64,000 bases of DNA from the NCBI GenBank assembly GCA_002315565.1, contig DCHD01000002.1, positions 37,740-101,739 on the forward strand, in the 5' to 3' direction. Below the pieces are notes generated by a model. It was not told the DNA's origin and did no database searches. It worked only from the letters and a program-made list of their open reading frames with translations. Source of the stretch: Solobacterium sp. UBA1761. GTDB lineage: Bacteria > Bacillota_I > Bacilli_A > Erysipelotrichales > Erysipelotrichaceae. The stretch's first letter is position 1. Each line of letters opens with the position of its first letter. The translations under genes were made by a program, and so were the position numbers. This document shows positions 31,593-40,942 of this stretch, piece after piece.

Positions 31593-32528
31593 CTATTTTA
31601 TTGAGTTAGTGCTAATCTCAAGAACAAGTTCTTTTACCTGTTCATAAGTAAGATTTTTAATACCGGAAGCATTCACATGGCCTCCTCCACCAAATCTGAT
31701 TGCAGTCTCATTTACCTGGTGGCCAAGTCTTGAACGAAGTGATACATCATAGAGATGTGTCTGTTCATTCTGCGCAATAACACCCCAGATATTGAATTCT
31801 TCAACATTCTTGAATTCAGCAACGTTATTCTTAGCATCTGATGAACTCATATCGAGATCTTTCAGATCATTTTCATCAAGCAGAAGATATCCGAATCTGT
31901 TGTTTACTTTCAGATAAGTTCTGAGTTTGGTAATCTTTTCAAACTCATTCAGTTTTACTTTAAAGACATAGTCATTCAGCAATGAAACATTGATGTCATC
32001 CCCTACCAGCTTTCCCGCAAGTTTCAGCGTTTTTGCTGTTGTGGATGATGTTGTAAAGCTCATTGAATCTGTAAGAATACCGCAATAGAGATATTCTCTT
32101 GTTTTTAATGAAACTTCGTATTCATTAAATTCATCTGAACAGAATATCTCAGTCAGCAGTTCTGAACATGCTGCCGATTCCTTTGAAACAATATTCAGAT
32201 CGCCATAATTGCTTAATGGTGGATGATGATCAATCTTTACTGTTTTATCACAGAGATTTATGCGTCCATCATCAATTCTTTCAAGGTTTGCAGTATCAAG
32301 CACAATACCCAGAGAGCCTTTGATGAAATCATCTTCAACATCTTCGTGATATGGATTTATATCATAAGTATCATTTCCACAGATATGAATCTCTTTATCA
32401 GGAAAATTGTCATTGATGAACTGTTTGAATCCTAAACACGAAAAGATAGCATCGCCATCCGGATTGGCATGTCTGAATAACGTTATTTTCTTATAGCTTT
32501 TTAATGTATCTAAAAGTTCTTTAAACAT
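31593..32528 (-). CDS. nrnA: NrnA-like DHH/DHHA1 phosphoesterase
   Basis: 311 residues. DHH-family motifs: RHANPDGDAIFSCLGF, GIVLDTANLERIDD, KIDHHPP, and the DHHA1-domain RFGGGGHVNASG. NrnA degrades nanoRNAs and dephosphorylates pAp. Its ATG overlaps the ackA stop (TAATG), so it is the last gene of the smc-ftsY-ylxM-ackA-nrnA run. Confidence 0.9.
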   Translation of the reverse strand: MFKELLDTLKSYKKITLFRHANPDGDAIFSCLGFKQFINDNFPDKEIHICGNDTYDINPYHEDVEDDFIKGSLGIVLDTANLERIDDGRINLCDKTVKIDHHPPLSNYGDLNIVSKESAACSELLTEIFCSDEFNEYEVSLKTREYLYCGILTDSMSFTTSSTTAKTLKLAGKLVGDDINVSLLNDYVFKVKLNEFEKITKLRTYLKVNNRFGYLLLDENDLKDLDMSSSDAKNNVAEFKNVEEFNIWGVIAQNEQTHLYDVSLRSRLGHQVNETAIRFGGGGHVNASGIKNLTYEQVKELVLEISTNSIK

Positions 32529-33721
32529 TACAGTCCAAGGATATTGACAGTGTCTCTTACAATAGCGAGTTCTTCATTTGTAGGAATTACAAATACACGG
32601 ATCTTAGAGTCAGCAGTTGAAATTTCTTTTTCACTGTGAGTCTTTGAGTTAAGCTCGTAATCAGCTCTGATTCCAAATGGTTCTTCAAGTTTCTTGCAGA
32701 TCATTTCTCTTACAAGAGTTGCGTGTTCACCTAAACCGGCAGTAAATACCATAGCGTCAACATGACCTAACTGTGCATAGTAACCGCCAACCATATTTAC
32801 AACTCTGTTAACATACAGATCGTAAGTCAGTTTAGCTCTTTCGTTGCCTTCTTTTAATGCAGCTTCTACGTCTCTTGAATCACTTGAGATTCCAGATACA
32901 CCTGCCATACCTGATTTCTTGTTCAGATATGTTTCCATTTCTTCTGGAGTGCAGTTAAGCTTTTTAGCCATGAAGTATACGACTGTAGGGTCAATGTCAC
33001 CACATCTTGTGCCCATCATGATGCCACCAAGTGGAGAAAGACCCATAGATGTATTGATGCACTTTCCACCCTTTACAGCAGAAATAGAAGCACCAGAACC
33101 TAAGTGCATAGTGATGATGTTGATATCTTTGATATCTTTGCCCATCAGTTCAGCACATCTGTTAGCGACAAACTTATGAGATGTACCGTGTGCACCATAT
33201 TTTCTTACTTTGTAATCCTGATACCATTCATAAGGTACTGGGAACAAATATGAATCTGCTTCCATTGTCTGATGGAATGCTGTATCAAATACGAATACAT
33301 GTTCGATTTCAGGAAGTGCTTTTTTGAATGCTTCATAACATGTCAGATGAGCAGCGTTATGAAGCGGAGCGATATCGATAAGTTCTCTTACTTTATTAAC
33401 TACATCTTCATCAACTTTTACTGATTCTTTAAAGTAAGGTCCACCCTGCACAATTCTGTGTCCTGCGCCTTCAATTTCTTTAAGATCTTTAACGATTCCA
33501 TATTCAACAAGAGCATCAAGAAGAAGTTTAACTGCTACTTCATGATTAGGAACTGGAACTTCTTTAGAAATCTTTTCACCGTTGACATTGATTCCGAAGA
33601 TTCCCATTGGCAAGCCGATTCGTTCAACGTTTCCGCTTGTCAGAACTTTTTCTTCTGGCATCTGGAAAAGCTGGAACTTTAATGATGAACTGCCAGAGTT
33701 TACTGCAATAATTTTTGACAT
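32528..33721 (-). CDS. ackA: acetate kinase
   Basis: 397 residues with the ASKHA-kinase signatures VNSGSSSLKFQLF at the N-terminus, AHGTSHKFV, and TMHLGSGASISAVKGGKC. Converts acetyl phosphate plus ADP to acetate plus ATP, the ATP-yielding end of acetate fermentation. The usual partner pta is not in the window. Shine-Dalgarno GAAAGGA lies before the ATG; it is spaced 5 bp from ylxM. Confidence 0.97.
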   Translation of the reverse strand: MSKIIAVNSGSSSLKFQLFQMPEEKVLTSGNVERIGLPMGIFGINVNGEKISKEVPVPNHEVAVKLLLDALVEYGIVKDLKEIEGAGHRIVQGGPYFKESVKVDEDVVNKVRELIDIAPLHNAAHLTCYEAFKKALPEIEHVFVFDTAFHQTMEADSYLFPVPYEWYQDYKVRKYGAHGTSHKFVANRCAELMGKDIKDINIITMHLGSGASISAVKGGKCINTSMGLSPLGGIMMGTRCGDIDPTVVYFMAKKLNCTPEEMETYLNKKSGMAGVSGISSDSRDVEAALKEGNERAKLTYDLYVNRVVNMVGGYYAQLGHVDAMVFTAGLGEHATLVREMICKKLEEPFGIRADYELNSKTHSEKEISTADSKIRVFVIPTNEELAIVRDTVNILGL

Positions 33722-33726
33722 AAATT

Positions 33727-34035
33727 CTATCCTTTCAAAATTTTCTTTATTCTGTCTACATAGTTTATGGCAATTTCCTTATTTTCCATTTCATCAAGGA
33801 CTTTAAGAATCTTATTGTCATGTGCTATGAACTTCAGCTTATCTTCATATTCAATAAGCTGCGAAGTACTTCTTTTAATTACATCTGATACTGCTGCTTT
33901 TGTGATGCTTAGTGTTTCAGATATCTCAATCATTGTATAGTCTTCACAATAGTAGAGTTTCAATATATCAAGCTGATGATCTGTAAGAAGATCTCCATAA
34001 TAATCAATCAGAAGATTATAGTCATTACGATCCAT
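33727..34035 (-). CDS. ylxM: YlxM-type SRP-associated regulator
   Basis: 102-residue helix-turn-helix protein resembling sigma-70 region 4: YYCEDYTMIEISETLSITKAAVSDVIKRSTSQLIEYE. YlxM normally precedes ffh in the SRP operon and modulates FtsY GTPase activity. Here it follows ftsY with an 11-bp overlap and ffh is absent from the window, but the association with the SRP receptor is retained. Confidence 0.88.
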   Translation of the reverse strand: MDRNDYNLLIDYYGDLLTDHQLDILKLYYCEDYTMIEISETLSITKAAVSDVIKRSTSQLIEYEDKLKFIAHDNKILKVLDEMENKEIAINYVDRIKKILKG

Positions 34036-34984
34036 TGCTCAGATCTCCAATAATGCTGTAAAGGTACATTTCAAAGTCAAATTCTTCAATTGCTTCGATG
34101 TTTTCACCACTTGTGAAATATCTTACCGGAATACCGGTTTCATCCTTTATCGCAAGAATAATGCCCCCTTTTGATGTACCATCCATCTTGGTGAGAATAA
34201 TTCCGTTAAGGTTAGTGATTTCTTTAAAGATGGCAGCCTGAGAAAGACCGTTCTGTCCTGTATTGGCGTCCAAGACAAGCCAGGTATTGTGAGGTGCGTT
34301 TTCGATTTCGCGACCGATTACCCTTTTCATCTTTTCAAGCTCATTCATCAGGTTCTGCTTGTTCTGAAGTCTTCCGGCTGTATCGCAGAGTATTATATCA
34401 GGATTAAGTTCTTTGGCTTTTCTTAATCCGTCAACAAGAACACTGGATGGATCCTGCCCTTCTTTTCCAAGAACAATATCGCAGTTAAGGCGTTTTGCCC
34501 AGTTGTTTAGCTGTTCAATCGCTCCGGCACGGAATGTATCGGCAGCAATAAGCAGTACTTTTTTACCTTCATTTATATATCTGTTGGCAAGTTTTGCGAT
34601 ACTTGTTGTTTTACCTGAACCGTTTACACCTACTATCAGATTTACTGTTGGCCCGTTTTGAGCGTATACAATGTTTCCATCATCTTTGGAAACATAGAGT
34701 TCTCTAAGCGAATCAGCAACCAGATCCATAATCTGTTTTTCATCCAAGTCACTGTTTTTACCGGCTTTTTTTACAAAGATATCAACAATTTTCTGACTGG
34801 TTTTATATCCGATGTCAGCTTCAATAAGCGTAACCATCAGATCTTCAGTAAAGCTTTTTGAGTCAATGTTTCTGGCTTTAAATCTGATTTTTTTGCCAAT
34901 GACATCATTGGTTCTTGTGAAACCGGAAATATAACTTTCAGATTTCTTTTTAAACAGGTTTTTTATTGAGTCAAGCAAGCCCAT
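34025..34984 (-). CDS. ftsY: signal recognition particle receptor FtsY
   Basis: 319 residues: N-domain, then SRP GTPase G-domain with VGVNGSGKTTSIAKLA (G1), DTFRAGAIEQL, DTAGRLQNK, TKMDGTSKGG. It lacks the long acidic N-terminal region of enterobacterial FtsY, as usual for Firmicutes. Recruits SRP-bound ribosomes to the membrane. Starts 2 bp after the smc stop. Confidence 0.96.
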   Translation of the reverse strand: MGLLDSIKNLFKKKSESYISGFTRTNDVIGKKIRFKARNIDSKSFTEDLMVTLIEADIGYKTSQKIVDIFVKKAGKNSDLDEKQIMDLVADSLRELYVSKDDGNIVYAQNGPTVNLIVGVNGSGKTTSIAKLANRYINEGKKVLLIAADTFRAGAIEQLNNWAKRLNCDIVLGKEGQDPSSVLVDGLRKAKELNPDIILCDTAGRLQNKQNLMNELEKMKRVIGREIENAPHNTWLVLDANTGQNGLSQAAIFKEITNLNGIILTKMDGTSKGGIILAIKDETGIPVRYFTSGENIEAIEEFDFEMYLYSIIGDLSNGS

Positions 34985-34986
34985 TA

Positions 34987-37929
34987 CTACTCACCATTAA
35001 CCTTATCTGTTTCAGCCATTTCAATTGCATCAACCAGTTTAACTTTCAGCATGTTGCTGACACCGCGGTTCTGCATAGTAACGCCATACAGCACTTCACA
35101 CTGTTCCATAGTACCAGGACGGTGTGTGATGACGATAAACTGTGAATCTTTAGAGAAGACTTTTGTATATTTGGCAAATCTTTCAACATTTGCCTGGTCA
35201 AGTGCAGCTTCAACTTCGTCGAATATAACAAGCGGTACAGTTCTGACTTTCAGAATAGAGAACAGTACACAGATGGCAATAAGTGTCTTTTCACCACCGG
35301 AGAACAGTCTGATTGATTTGATTGACTTTCCTGGTGGCTGAATATCGATATCGATACCGGTATTCAAAACATCAGTTGGATCTTCAAGAACAAGTTTTGC
35401 TTTTCCACCGCCAAACAGCTGGGCAAAAGTAACTGGAAGTTCATTGTTTATTCTGTTGAATGTTTCAACGAATTTCTCTTTCATTACCTTGTCCATTTCA
35501 TCGATGGTTTCAAGAATCTTATCTCTTGATGCTACAAGGTCATCATAGTTTTTCTTCATGAATTCATAACGTTCATTGACTTCGTTATATTCTTCAGGAG
35601 CAGACATGTTGATGTTGCCAAGATTGATGATGTCCTGTCTTAAAGCAAGTACTTCGCTTCTTGCGTCACCTTCAATTTCAATATTGCAGTTTTCAAGAGC
35701 ATATTCATAAGTCAGAGAATATTCACTTGAAAGTCTTAACAGATCCTGTTCAAGTCTTGTTTCGTTTGTTGCTTTGTTGGCAGTTATCTGTTTGATATGT
35801 TCGTTGGTTTCATCAATAGAACGTCTGATCATTCTGATCTGCTGTTCTTTTCTGTCGATATCGTTTGAAAGTTTGAATCTTTCTTCACGTTTTGTCTTTA
35901 TTGAAGCGTTGATGTCATCACGTTTTGTGTAAGAAGCAGAAAGTTCCTTAACTAAAGAATCAATGAATGACTCTGTATTTTCAGCATTTTCAGGGTTGAT
36001 CAGATCGTAATCTGCCTGAAGTTTGTCATACTTGGCTTTCTTGGCTTCAAGTACAGGCTCAATCTGAGCAATCGCAATACGTTTTTCAGTAATTGATGAG
36101 TTCAGTTCATCTTTAGCTTTGTCAAACTGATCATATTTCTTGATTACGATTTCCTTATCGGCTGATAAAGAAATCTGGTCATTTTTAAGTCTTTCAAGTT
36201 CACTTGATGCGGTGATGATCGATGTTTCATTCTTTACTTTACCGCCGGTGATAGAACCGCCTTTATTTACAACTTCACCATCTACAGTGACAATACGGTA
36301 GTTGTACTTGAGAAGTGAAGCCAGATTTGTAGCATTTTCCAGATTATCACAAAGTAATACATTGCCTAAAAGACCATATTTAACCATGTCGTATTCTGAA
36401 TCACATTCACAATACTGGTCCATGGTTCCCATATATCCTTCAGTATTCTCGGCAATTATTTCATCTTCGTGTTTGATATCACGGTCTTTAAGTACAGTCA
36501 AAGGAAGGAATGTAGCTCTTCCTGATCTGTTTTTCTTAAGGAAATTAACTGCATTTCTTGCAGCTTCTTCATTGGTTGTAACGATATTGTAGATAGCACC
36601 GGCAAGAGCTGTTTCAAGTGCAGATTCATAATCGGCAAGCGGTTTAAGTTCCTGACCAACAACACCCATGACACCGATAAATGATGACTTGTTGTCAATG
36701 ATAGCCTTAACACCAGCCTGTGCATTTGATGAGAAAGGATCTTTAAGCAGATTTTCAAGAAGTTCAATTCTTCCATCCACCCTTCTCAGTTTTGAAATAA
36801 CTTCATCTTTTTTTAATGATGTTTCAGCGAGATTCAAAGCACATTCTTCAAGATTGCTGTTTAAAAGATCAAGGTCTCTTCTGTAATCTTCAAGACGTTT
36901 CTTTCTGTCTTCATATTCAAACTTTGCTTCTTCAAGCATGCGTTTGATTTCTTTTTCTTTTTCTTTACCTGTAGCAGATTCTAAAGTATATTTACGCTTT
37001 TCATCAATTTCAATTTTTCTTGCTTCAAGAGCCTGGATATTCTTCATTACTTCATAGAGTTCTTCCTGAAGTGTATTTACAGTTCTATCAAGTTCTTTAA
37101 GTTTTTCTTTTTCATCAGCGAGATTGTTTTCGTTGATCTCTGCAGTTGTCTGATGCATTGCCAGAGTTGTTTCAAGGTCAAAAGAAGTCTTGGCAATTTC
37201 TTCCTTGGCATTCTTAAGATTCTTTATTTCATCAACGAGAACAGCAATTTCTATTTCTTCAAGTCTTGCTTTCTTTTCTTTGTATATTTCGGCTTTTCTT
37301 GCAGCACGTTTAAGAGGAGAAACCTGCTTTTCAAGTTCGCTTAAAATATCGTATGTTCGATCAAGATTGTCTTTTGTACGATCAAGTTTATTCAAAGATT
37401 CGATTTTTCTTTTCTTGTACTTGCTGACACCGGCTGCCTCTTCAAAGATGGCTCTTCTTTCATATGGTTTTGCATCAGCAAAAGATGAGATATTGCCCTG
37501 TGAAATAATTGACAGAGAATCTTTACCAAGGCCTGTATCAAGAATCAGGTCAATGACATCCTTAAGTCTTACAATATTATGGTTGATCAGATATTCACCA
37601 TCGTTTTCAGTTGAATAGATTCTTCTTGTTACTTCTATTTCATCAAGTTCAGAGTTAAGTATTCTATTTGTATTGTCAAATACCAGAGTTACTTCAGCCA
37701 TAGATACGGCTTTTCTTCCTTCTGATCCGGAGAAAATAACATCAGTCATTTTATCGCCACGAAGTGATTTGACTGACTGTTCACCTAAAACCCATCTTAT
37801 CGCATCGATGATGTTGGATTTACCACAACCATTAGGTCCTACAACACCTGTCATAGAACTGTCAAAGTTAATAACTGTTTTATCAGGGAATGATTTGAAT
37901 CCCTGCATTTCAATTCTTTTTAAAAACAT
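34987..37929 (-). CDS. smc: chromosome segregation protein SMC (short-armed)
   Basis: 980 residues. N-terminal head with Walker A GPNGCGKSN, coiled coil (about 165-400), hinge (about 403-565, starting AGVKAIIDNKSSFIGVMG and including AATFLPL-like and GGSITGG segments), second coil (about 565-765), C-terminal head with RLFSGGEKTLIAICVLF and VIFDEVEAALD. Typical bacterial SMC is about 1,180 residues, so each arm is about 100 residues shorter. It organises DNA loops with ScpAB. The usual rnc upstream gene is missing; an extended -10 (TGGTATAAT) at 37948-37956 gives it its own promoter. Confidence 0.96.
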   Translation of the reverse strand: MFLKRIEMQGFKSFPDKTVINFDSSMTGVVGPNGCGKSNIIDAIRWVLGEQSVKSLRGDKMTDVIFSGSEGRKAVSMAEVTLVFDNTNRILNSELDEIEVTRRIYSTENDGEYLINHNIVRLKDVIDLILDTGLGKDSLSIISQGNISSFADAKPYERRAIFEEAAGVSKYKKRKIESLNKLDRTKDNLDRTYDILSELEKQVSPLKRAARKAEIYKEKKARLEEIEIAVLVDEIKNLKNAKEEIAKTSFDLETTLAMHQTTAEINENNLADEKEKLKELDRTVNTLQEELYEVMKNIQALEARKIEIDEKRKYTLESATGKEKEKEIKRMLEEAKFEYEDRKKRLEDYRRDLDLLNSNLEECALNLAETSLKKDEVISKLRRVDGRIELLENLLKDPFSSNAQAGVKAIIDNKSSFIGVMGVVGQELKPLADYESALETALAGAIYNIVTTNEEAARNAVNFLKKNRSGRATFLPLTVLKDRDIKHEDEIIAENTEGYMGTMDQYCECDSEYDMVKYGLLGNVLLCDNLENATNLASLLKYNYRIVTVDGEVVNKGGSITGGKVKNETSIITASSELERLKNDQISLSADKEIVIKKYDQFDKAKDELNSSITEKRIAIAQIEPVLEAKKAKYDKLQADYDLINPENAENTESFIDSLVKELSASYTKRDDINASIKTKREERFKLSNDIDRKEQQIRMIRRSIDETNEHIKQITANKATNETRLEQDLLRLSSEYSLTYEYALENCNIEIEGDARSEVLALRQDIINLGNINMSAPEEYNEVNERYEFMKKNYDDLVASRDKILETIDEMDKVMKEKFVETFNRINNELPVTFAQLFGGGKAKLVLEDPTDVLNTGIDIDIQPPGKSIKSIRLFSGGEKTLIAICVLFSILKVRTVPLVIFDEVEAALDQANVERFAKYTKVFSKDSQFIVITHRPGTMEQCEVLYGVTMQNRGVSNMLKVKLVDAIEMAETDKVNGE

Positions 37930-37947
37930 AGATTTTACCGCTAAAAT

Positions 37948-37956
37948 ATTATACCA
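37948..37956 (-). promoter_or_regulatory. extended -10 of smc
   Basis: TGGTATAAT on the - strand, 18 nt from -10 to ATG, leaving only about 11 nt of leader and no clear Shine-Dalgarno. Confidence 0.5.
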
Positions 37957-37975
37957 AATATACCCTCAATTCCCA

Positions 37976-38005
37976 ATAAAAAACTGATATTTTGCATATC
38001 AGTTT
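37976..38005 (-). terminator. terminator of the E2-like gene
   Basis: AAACTGATAT / ATATCAGTTT, 10-bp stem with a 5-nt loop starting within the stop codon, then TTTTTATT on the - strand. Confidence 0.85.
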
Positions 38006-38870
38006 AATTCATATCGATATCTACCGGTGTATCAAGCGGAAGTTCAAGTAATTCCGGGTTTTCAAGCAGATGTCTTAAGAGTTTTACTGTCTTAGAGAAA
38101 TAATAACCATCAGCTATTCTTTCGTCGATTGTAAGTCCCAGATCGACTGAATCTTTAAGTTCTGCTTCACCTTTGGAATTAAGCAGAGCCCTTTTCTTTA
38201 TTTCACCTACAATCACAAATAAAGATGTGGTTCCCCAGTTAGTAAGATGATGATATCCGGCATGAAGTTTAATTGAACCAAGATTAGTCAAAATTGCACT
38301 CGAATAGTAAGGATCTGAGTCAATCAGAAATTGAGGAACTCTTCCATAACGGTCAAGAATGACAATAATTTTTACCAGCAGTTTTGCAATAAAACGTGGC
38401 ATTTTATTAAACATATCCATCGAATCGCTTGAAGAATCACTTCCTCCACTCTTTTGAGATGTTACCTGTGTATAGATCTTTTCGTGAATTGTATCGATTG
38501 TATCGCTTTTTTCTGCCTTTATAAACGCCAGTCCTTCTTCTCCTTTGTCTGAGAACTCTTTCTTTACGACAAATGATGTAGAAATGTAGTTTCTCTCATA
38601 TAGATTTGAATCCTGAATAAAATAATTCATCTTAGGTCTTAAAACGATACATTTCAGTATTGCAGCGTTGATAATCTGAAAAAGATTGTATTTGTATACC
38701 GGATTATTCTTGTTCTTTTTCTTTAAATATTTATCGATACTGGTTAGATCGATTGTCTCTGAAATAAATGCTTCATTATCACATCTTTTTGGATAGATAA
38801 TAGGACAGATAAAATGCATGGGGTCGACATGTCTTAACATTTTTCCGTCTTTTCTGTCATAAATAGCCAT
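38004..38870 (-). CDS. CAT/E2-fold acyltransferase-like protein, catalytic His replaced
   Basis: 288 residues with the chloramphenicol-acetyltransferase / 2-oxoacid dehydrogenase E2 catalytic fold: DPMHFICPIIYPKR, KYNLFQIINAAILKCIVLRPKMNYF, AILTNLGSIKLHAGYHHLTNWGTTSLFVIVGEI and a C-terminal DLGLTIDERIADGYYFSKTVKLLRHLLENPELL. The active-site motif of E2 is DHRxxDG; here it reads DERIADG, with Glu250 in place of the catalytic His. There is no lipoyl domain and no E1/E3 gene nearby. It is unlikely to be a resistance enzyme or a normal E2. Promoter TATAAT and Shine-Dalgarno GGAGG precede it. Confidence 0.75.
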   Translation of the reverse strand: MAIYDRKDGKMLRHVDPMHFICPIIYPKRCDNEAFISETIDLTSIDKYLKKKNKNNPVYKYNLFQIINAAILKCIVLRPKMNYFIQDSNLYERNYISTSFVVKKEFSDKGEEGLAFIKAEKSDTIDTIHEKIYTQVTSQKSGGSDSSSDSMDMFNKMPRFIAKLLVKIIVILDRYGRVPQFLIDSDPYYSSAILTNLGSIKLHAGYHHLTNWGTTSLFVIVGEIKKRALLNSKGEAELKDSVDLGLTIDERIADGYYFSKTVKLLRHLLENPELLELPLDTPVDIDMN

Positions 38871-38902
38871 ATAACACCTCCAAACAAATTACTATTATAG
38901 GA

Positions 38903-40942
38903 CTATTTCAGAATTCTACAACCTTCAGGGACATTTTCACGGGAATATGCTTCATTCAGTTCGGTATATTCATCATGATATACAATTCTTAAAGTTGTAT
39001 CGCTGTTTTTGAGATATGAAGCATCCCTGTACTTTACGAAAGGATTGTTGCGGATATACATAAGTGTTCTTTCACCATCTTTAAAAACGAATGGTTTACA
39101 GTCTTTATGAGTTCTTTCTTCGTATTTTCTTATAAGTTCTTTAATCTGTTCATCATTCAGCTCACTTGATAAAACAATATCCTTAAAGCCTGTTCTTTTA
39201 AGAAATTCGTAAGAATATGAGTTGGAGACATTAAGCGTATAGTAAGCCAGTTTGTCTGTATCTAATAATAAACCGCCGTTTTCACTTACACAGACATCAG
39301 CTGATTTGTTATATACAGAATGAATATTGATTACCGGATTTATTATGTATTCATTTATAGAATCTTTATTTCTTATCAGTTGTTCTGTATCCGTTTCTTC
39401 CTGTATATCAGTCAGATTACAGAGCATTCTGTTTCCTTTGTGTTTGAACATATAAAGACGATAGTTGTTATATGCATCAACGAAAGCATTTCTTATAGTG
39501 TTGAGATCGGACATTCTTAAAAATACCTGATTCATATCAGTTTCAATACTGTTAAGGCAATATGGTGTTTCTTTCAGTTTAGAGAACTGTTTTTCAATAT
39601 TTTCGTAGGTTAAAGGTGCATTTTGAGCTTTTTCAGCAACAATATCTGATTCATAAACAAATTCATCAGTGGATACTTTAACCCTTTCATTTGAATGAAT
39701 ATAGACCTTTAAATCAATTGGAAGATATTTTAATGGTCTCTTGTTTATTTCATCTTCAAGACTATGGTCTACTGTTTTAAGAAGCAGGTCACCTTTCTTA
39801 AACTGATGTCCTGTTTCAAGTTCAATGATTTCATTTCTGAATGCTTTTGAAACAAGTTTGTCCTTTACATAAAGTTTATTGACGATAAAACCGTCATCAA
39901 AACTCTTTGAATAAATTCTTACGCCATCAAACTGATTCAGCTCTTCACTCAGTCTTATCTGTACCCTTCTGTTTTTCCAGGATAATACTTCACCAATAAC
40001 AACTCCCTGATGATTTGGCATACACTGATTGAAAATATCTTCTTTCTTATCAAAAAGATAGGTATTTGTAAAACCGCGGTTAAAAAGAACCTTCATATTG
40101 TCTATCTCTTTATTGGAGATATGGTAATTGTTCTTTTCATAGTAGGAATCAATAGCTTTACGGTAAACAGATGTAATATAACCGACATATGCACTTGATT
40201 TCATTCTTCCTTCAATCTTCAAAGAAGAAACTCCAGCCTCAATAAGTGTTGGAATATCTTCAAGAAGATACATGTCTTTAGGACTTAAAAGATAATCGGT
40301 ATCAGTTTCAATTCTGTTGTTGCGACTGTCAAGAAGTTCATATTTGAGTCTGCAGCACTGAGCACACATACCTTTATTAGCGCTTCTTGACTTAACAGCA
40401 CTTGAAAGCAGACACTGACCTGAATATGATACACAGATAGCTCCATGAACAAAAGTTTCAATCTCAATGTCTTCTTTACACGCTTCTTTAATGAAGTCGA
40501 TAGTCGATTCTCTTGCAACTACTACTCTGTTGAATCCTAATTCTTTACAGTTTCTGACGCCGTTTAGATTGTGGATATGCATCTGAGTTGATGCGTGAAC
40601 TTCCATATCCGGATAGTTTATCTTAATCCAGTACAGTAATCCGATATCCTGAACCAGAATGGCATCTACATTGTTTTCGTAATAGAACTTTACATCTTCA
40701 CATGCCTTATCAAATTCAAAATCACTTAACAGTGTATTAAGTGTTACATATATTTTTACGTTTCTTAAATGGGCATAACTTACAAGTTCTTTAAAGTCAT
40801 CATGTGAAAAGTTCTCGGCAAAAGCTCTTGCTGAGAAATTAAGTCCTCCCATATATACGGCATCAGCACCGTTGTTTACAGCGGCATAGAATGCATCTTT
40901 GTTTCCGGCCGGAGCCAATAATTCTATTCTTTTTCTGTTCAT
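38903..40942 (-). CDS. peptidase U32 family protein (RlhA/TrhP-type)
   Basis: 679 residues. N-terminal U32 domain: ELLAPAGNKDAFYAAVNNGADAVYMGG, VHASTQMHIHNLNG and the signature ETFVHGAICVSYSGQCLLSS; Cys clusters (CAQCCRLKYELLDS) may bind an Fe-S cluster. The C-terminal half matches the DUF3656-type extension. Relatives RlhA and TrhP/TrhO act in 23S rRNA and tRNA hydroxylation in place of proteolysis. It overlaps holA by 4 bp. Confidence 0.85.
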   Translation of the reverse strand: MNRKRIELLAPAGNKDAFYAAVNNGADAVYMGGLNFSARAFAENFSHDDFKELVSYAHLRNVKIYVTLNTLLSDFEFDKACEDVKFYYENNVDAILVQDIGLLYWIKINYPDMEVHASTQMHIHNLNGVRNCKELGFNRVVVARESTIDFIKEACKEDIEIETFVHGAICVSYSGQCLLSSAVKSRSANKGMCAQCCRLKYELLDSRNNRIETDTDYLLSPKDMYLLEDIPTLIEAGVSSLKIEGRMKSSAYVGYITSVYRKAIDSYYEKNNYHISNKEIDNMKVLFNRGFTNTYLFDKKEDIFNQCMPNHQGVVIGEVLSWKNRRVQIRLSEELNQFDGVRIYSKSFDDGFIVNKLYVKDKLVSKAFRNEIIELETGHQFKKGDLLLKTVDHSLEDEINKRPLKYLPIDLKVYIHSNERVKVSTDEFVYESDIVAEKAQNAPLTYENIEKQFSKLKETPYCLNSIETDMNQVFLRMSDLNTIRNAFVDAYNNYRLYMFKHKGNRMLCNLTDIQEETDTEQLIRNKDSINEYIINPVINIHSVYNKSADVCVSENGGLLLDTDKLAYYTLNVSNSYSYEFLKRTGFKDIVLSSELNDEQIKELIRKYEERTHKDCKPFVFKDGERTLMYIRNNPFVKYRDASYLKNSDTTLRIVYHDEYTELNEAYSRENVPEGCRILK

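Noticed and set aside
37190..37618. 142-codon frame opposite smc
   Set aside because: Ser/Leu/Phe-rich shadow of the Smc coiled coil, a usual artefact of Glu/Lys-rich coding sequence.
38004..38870. Chloramphenicol resistance gene
   Set aside because: Only the fold is shared; the catalytic His is missing and there is no mobile context.
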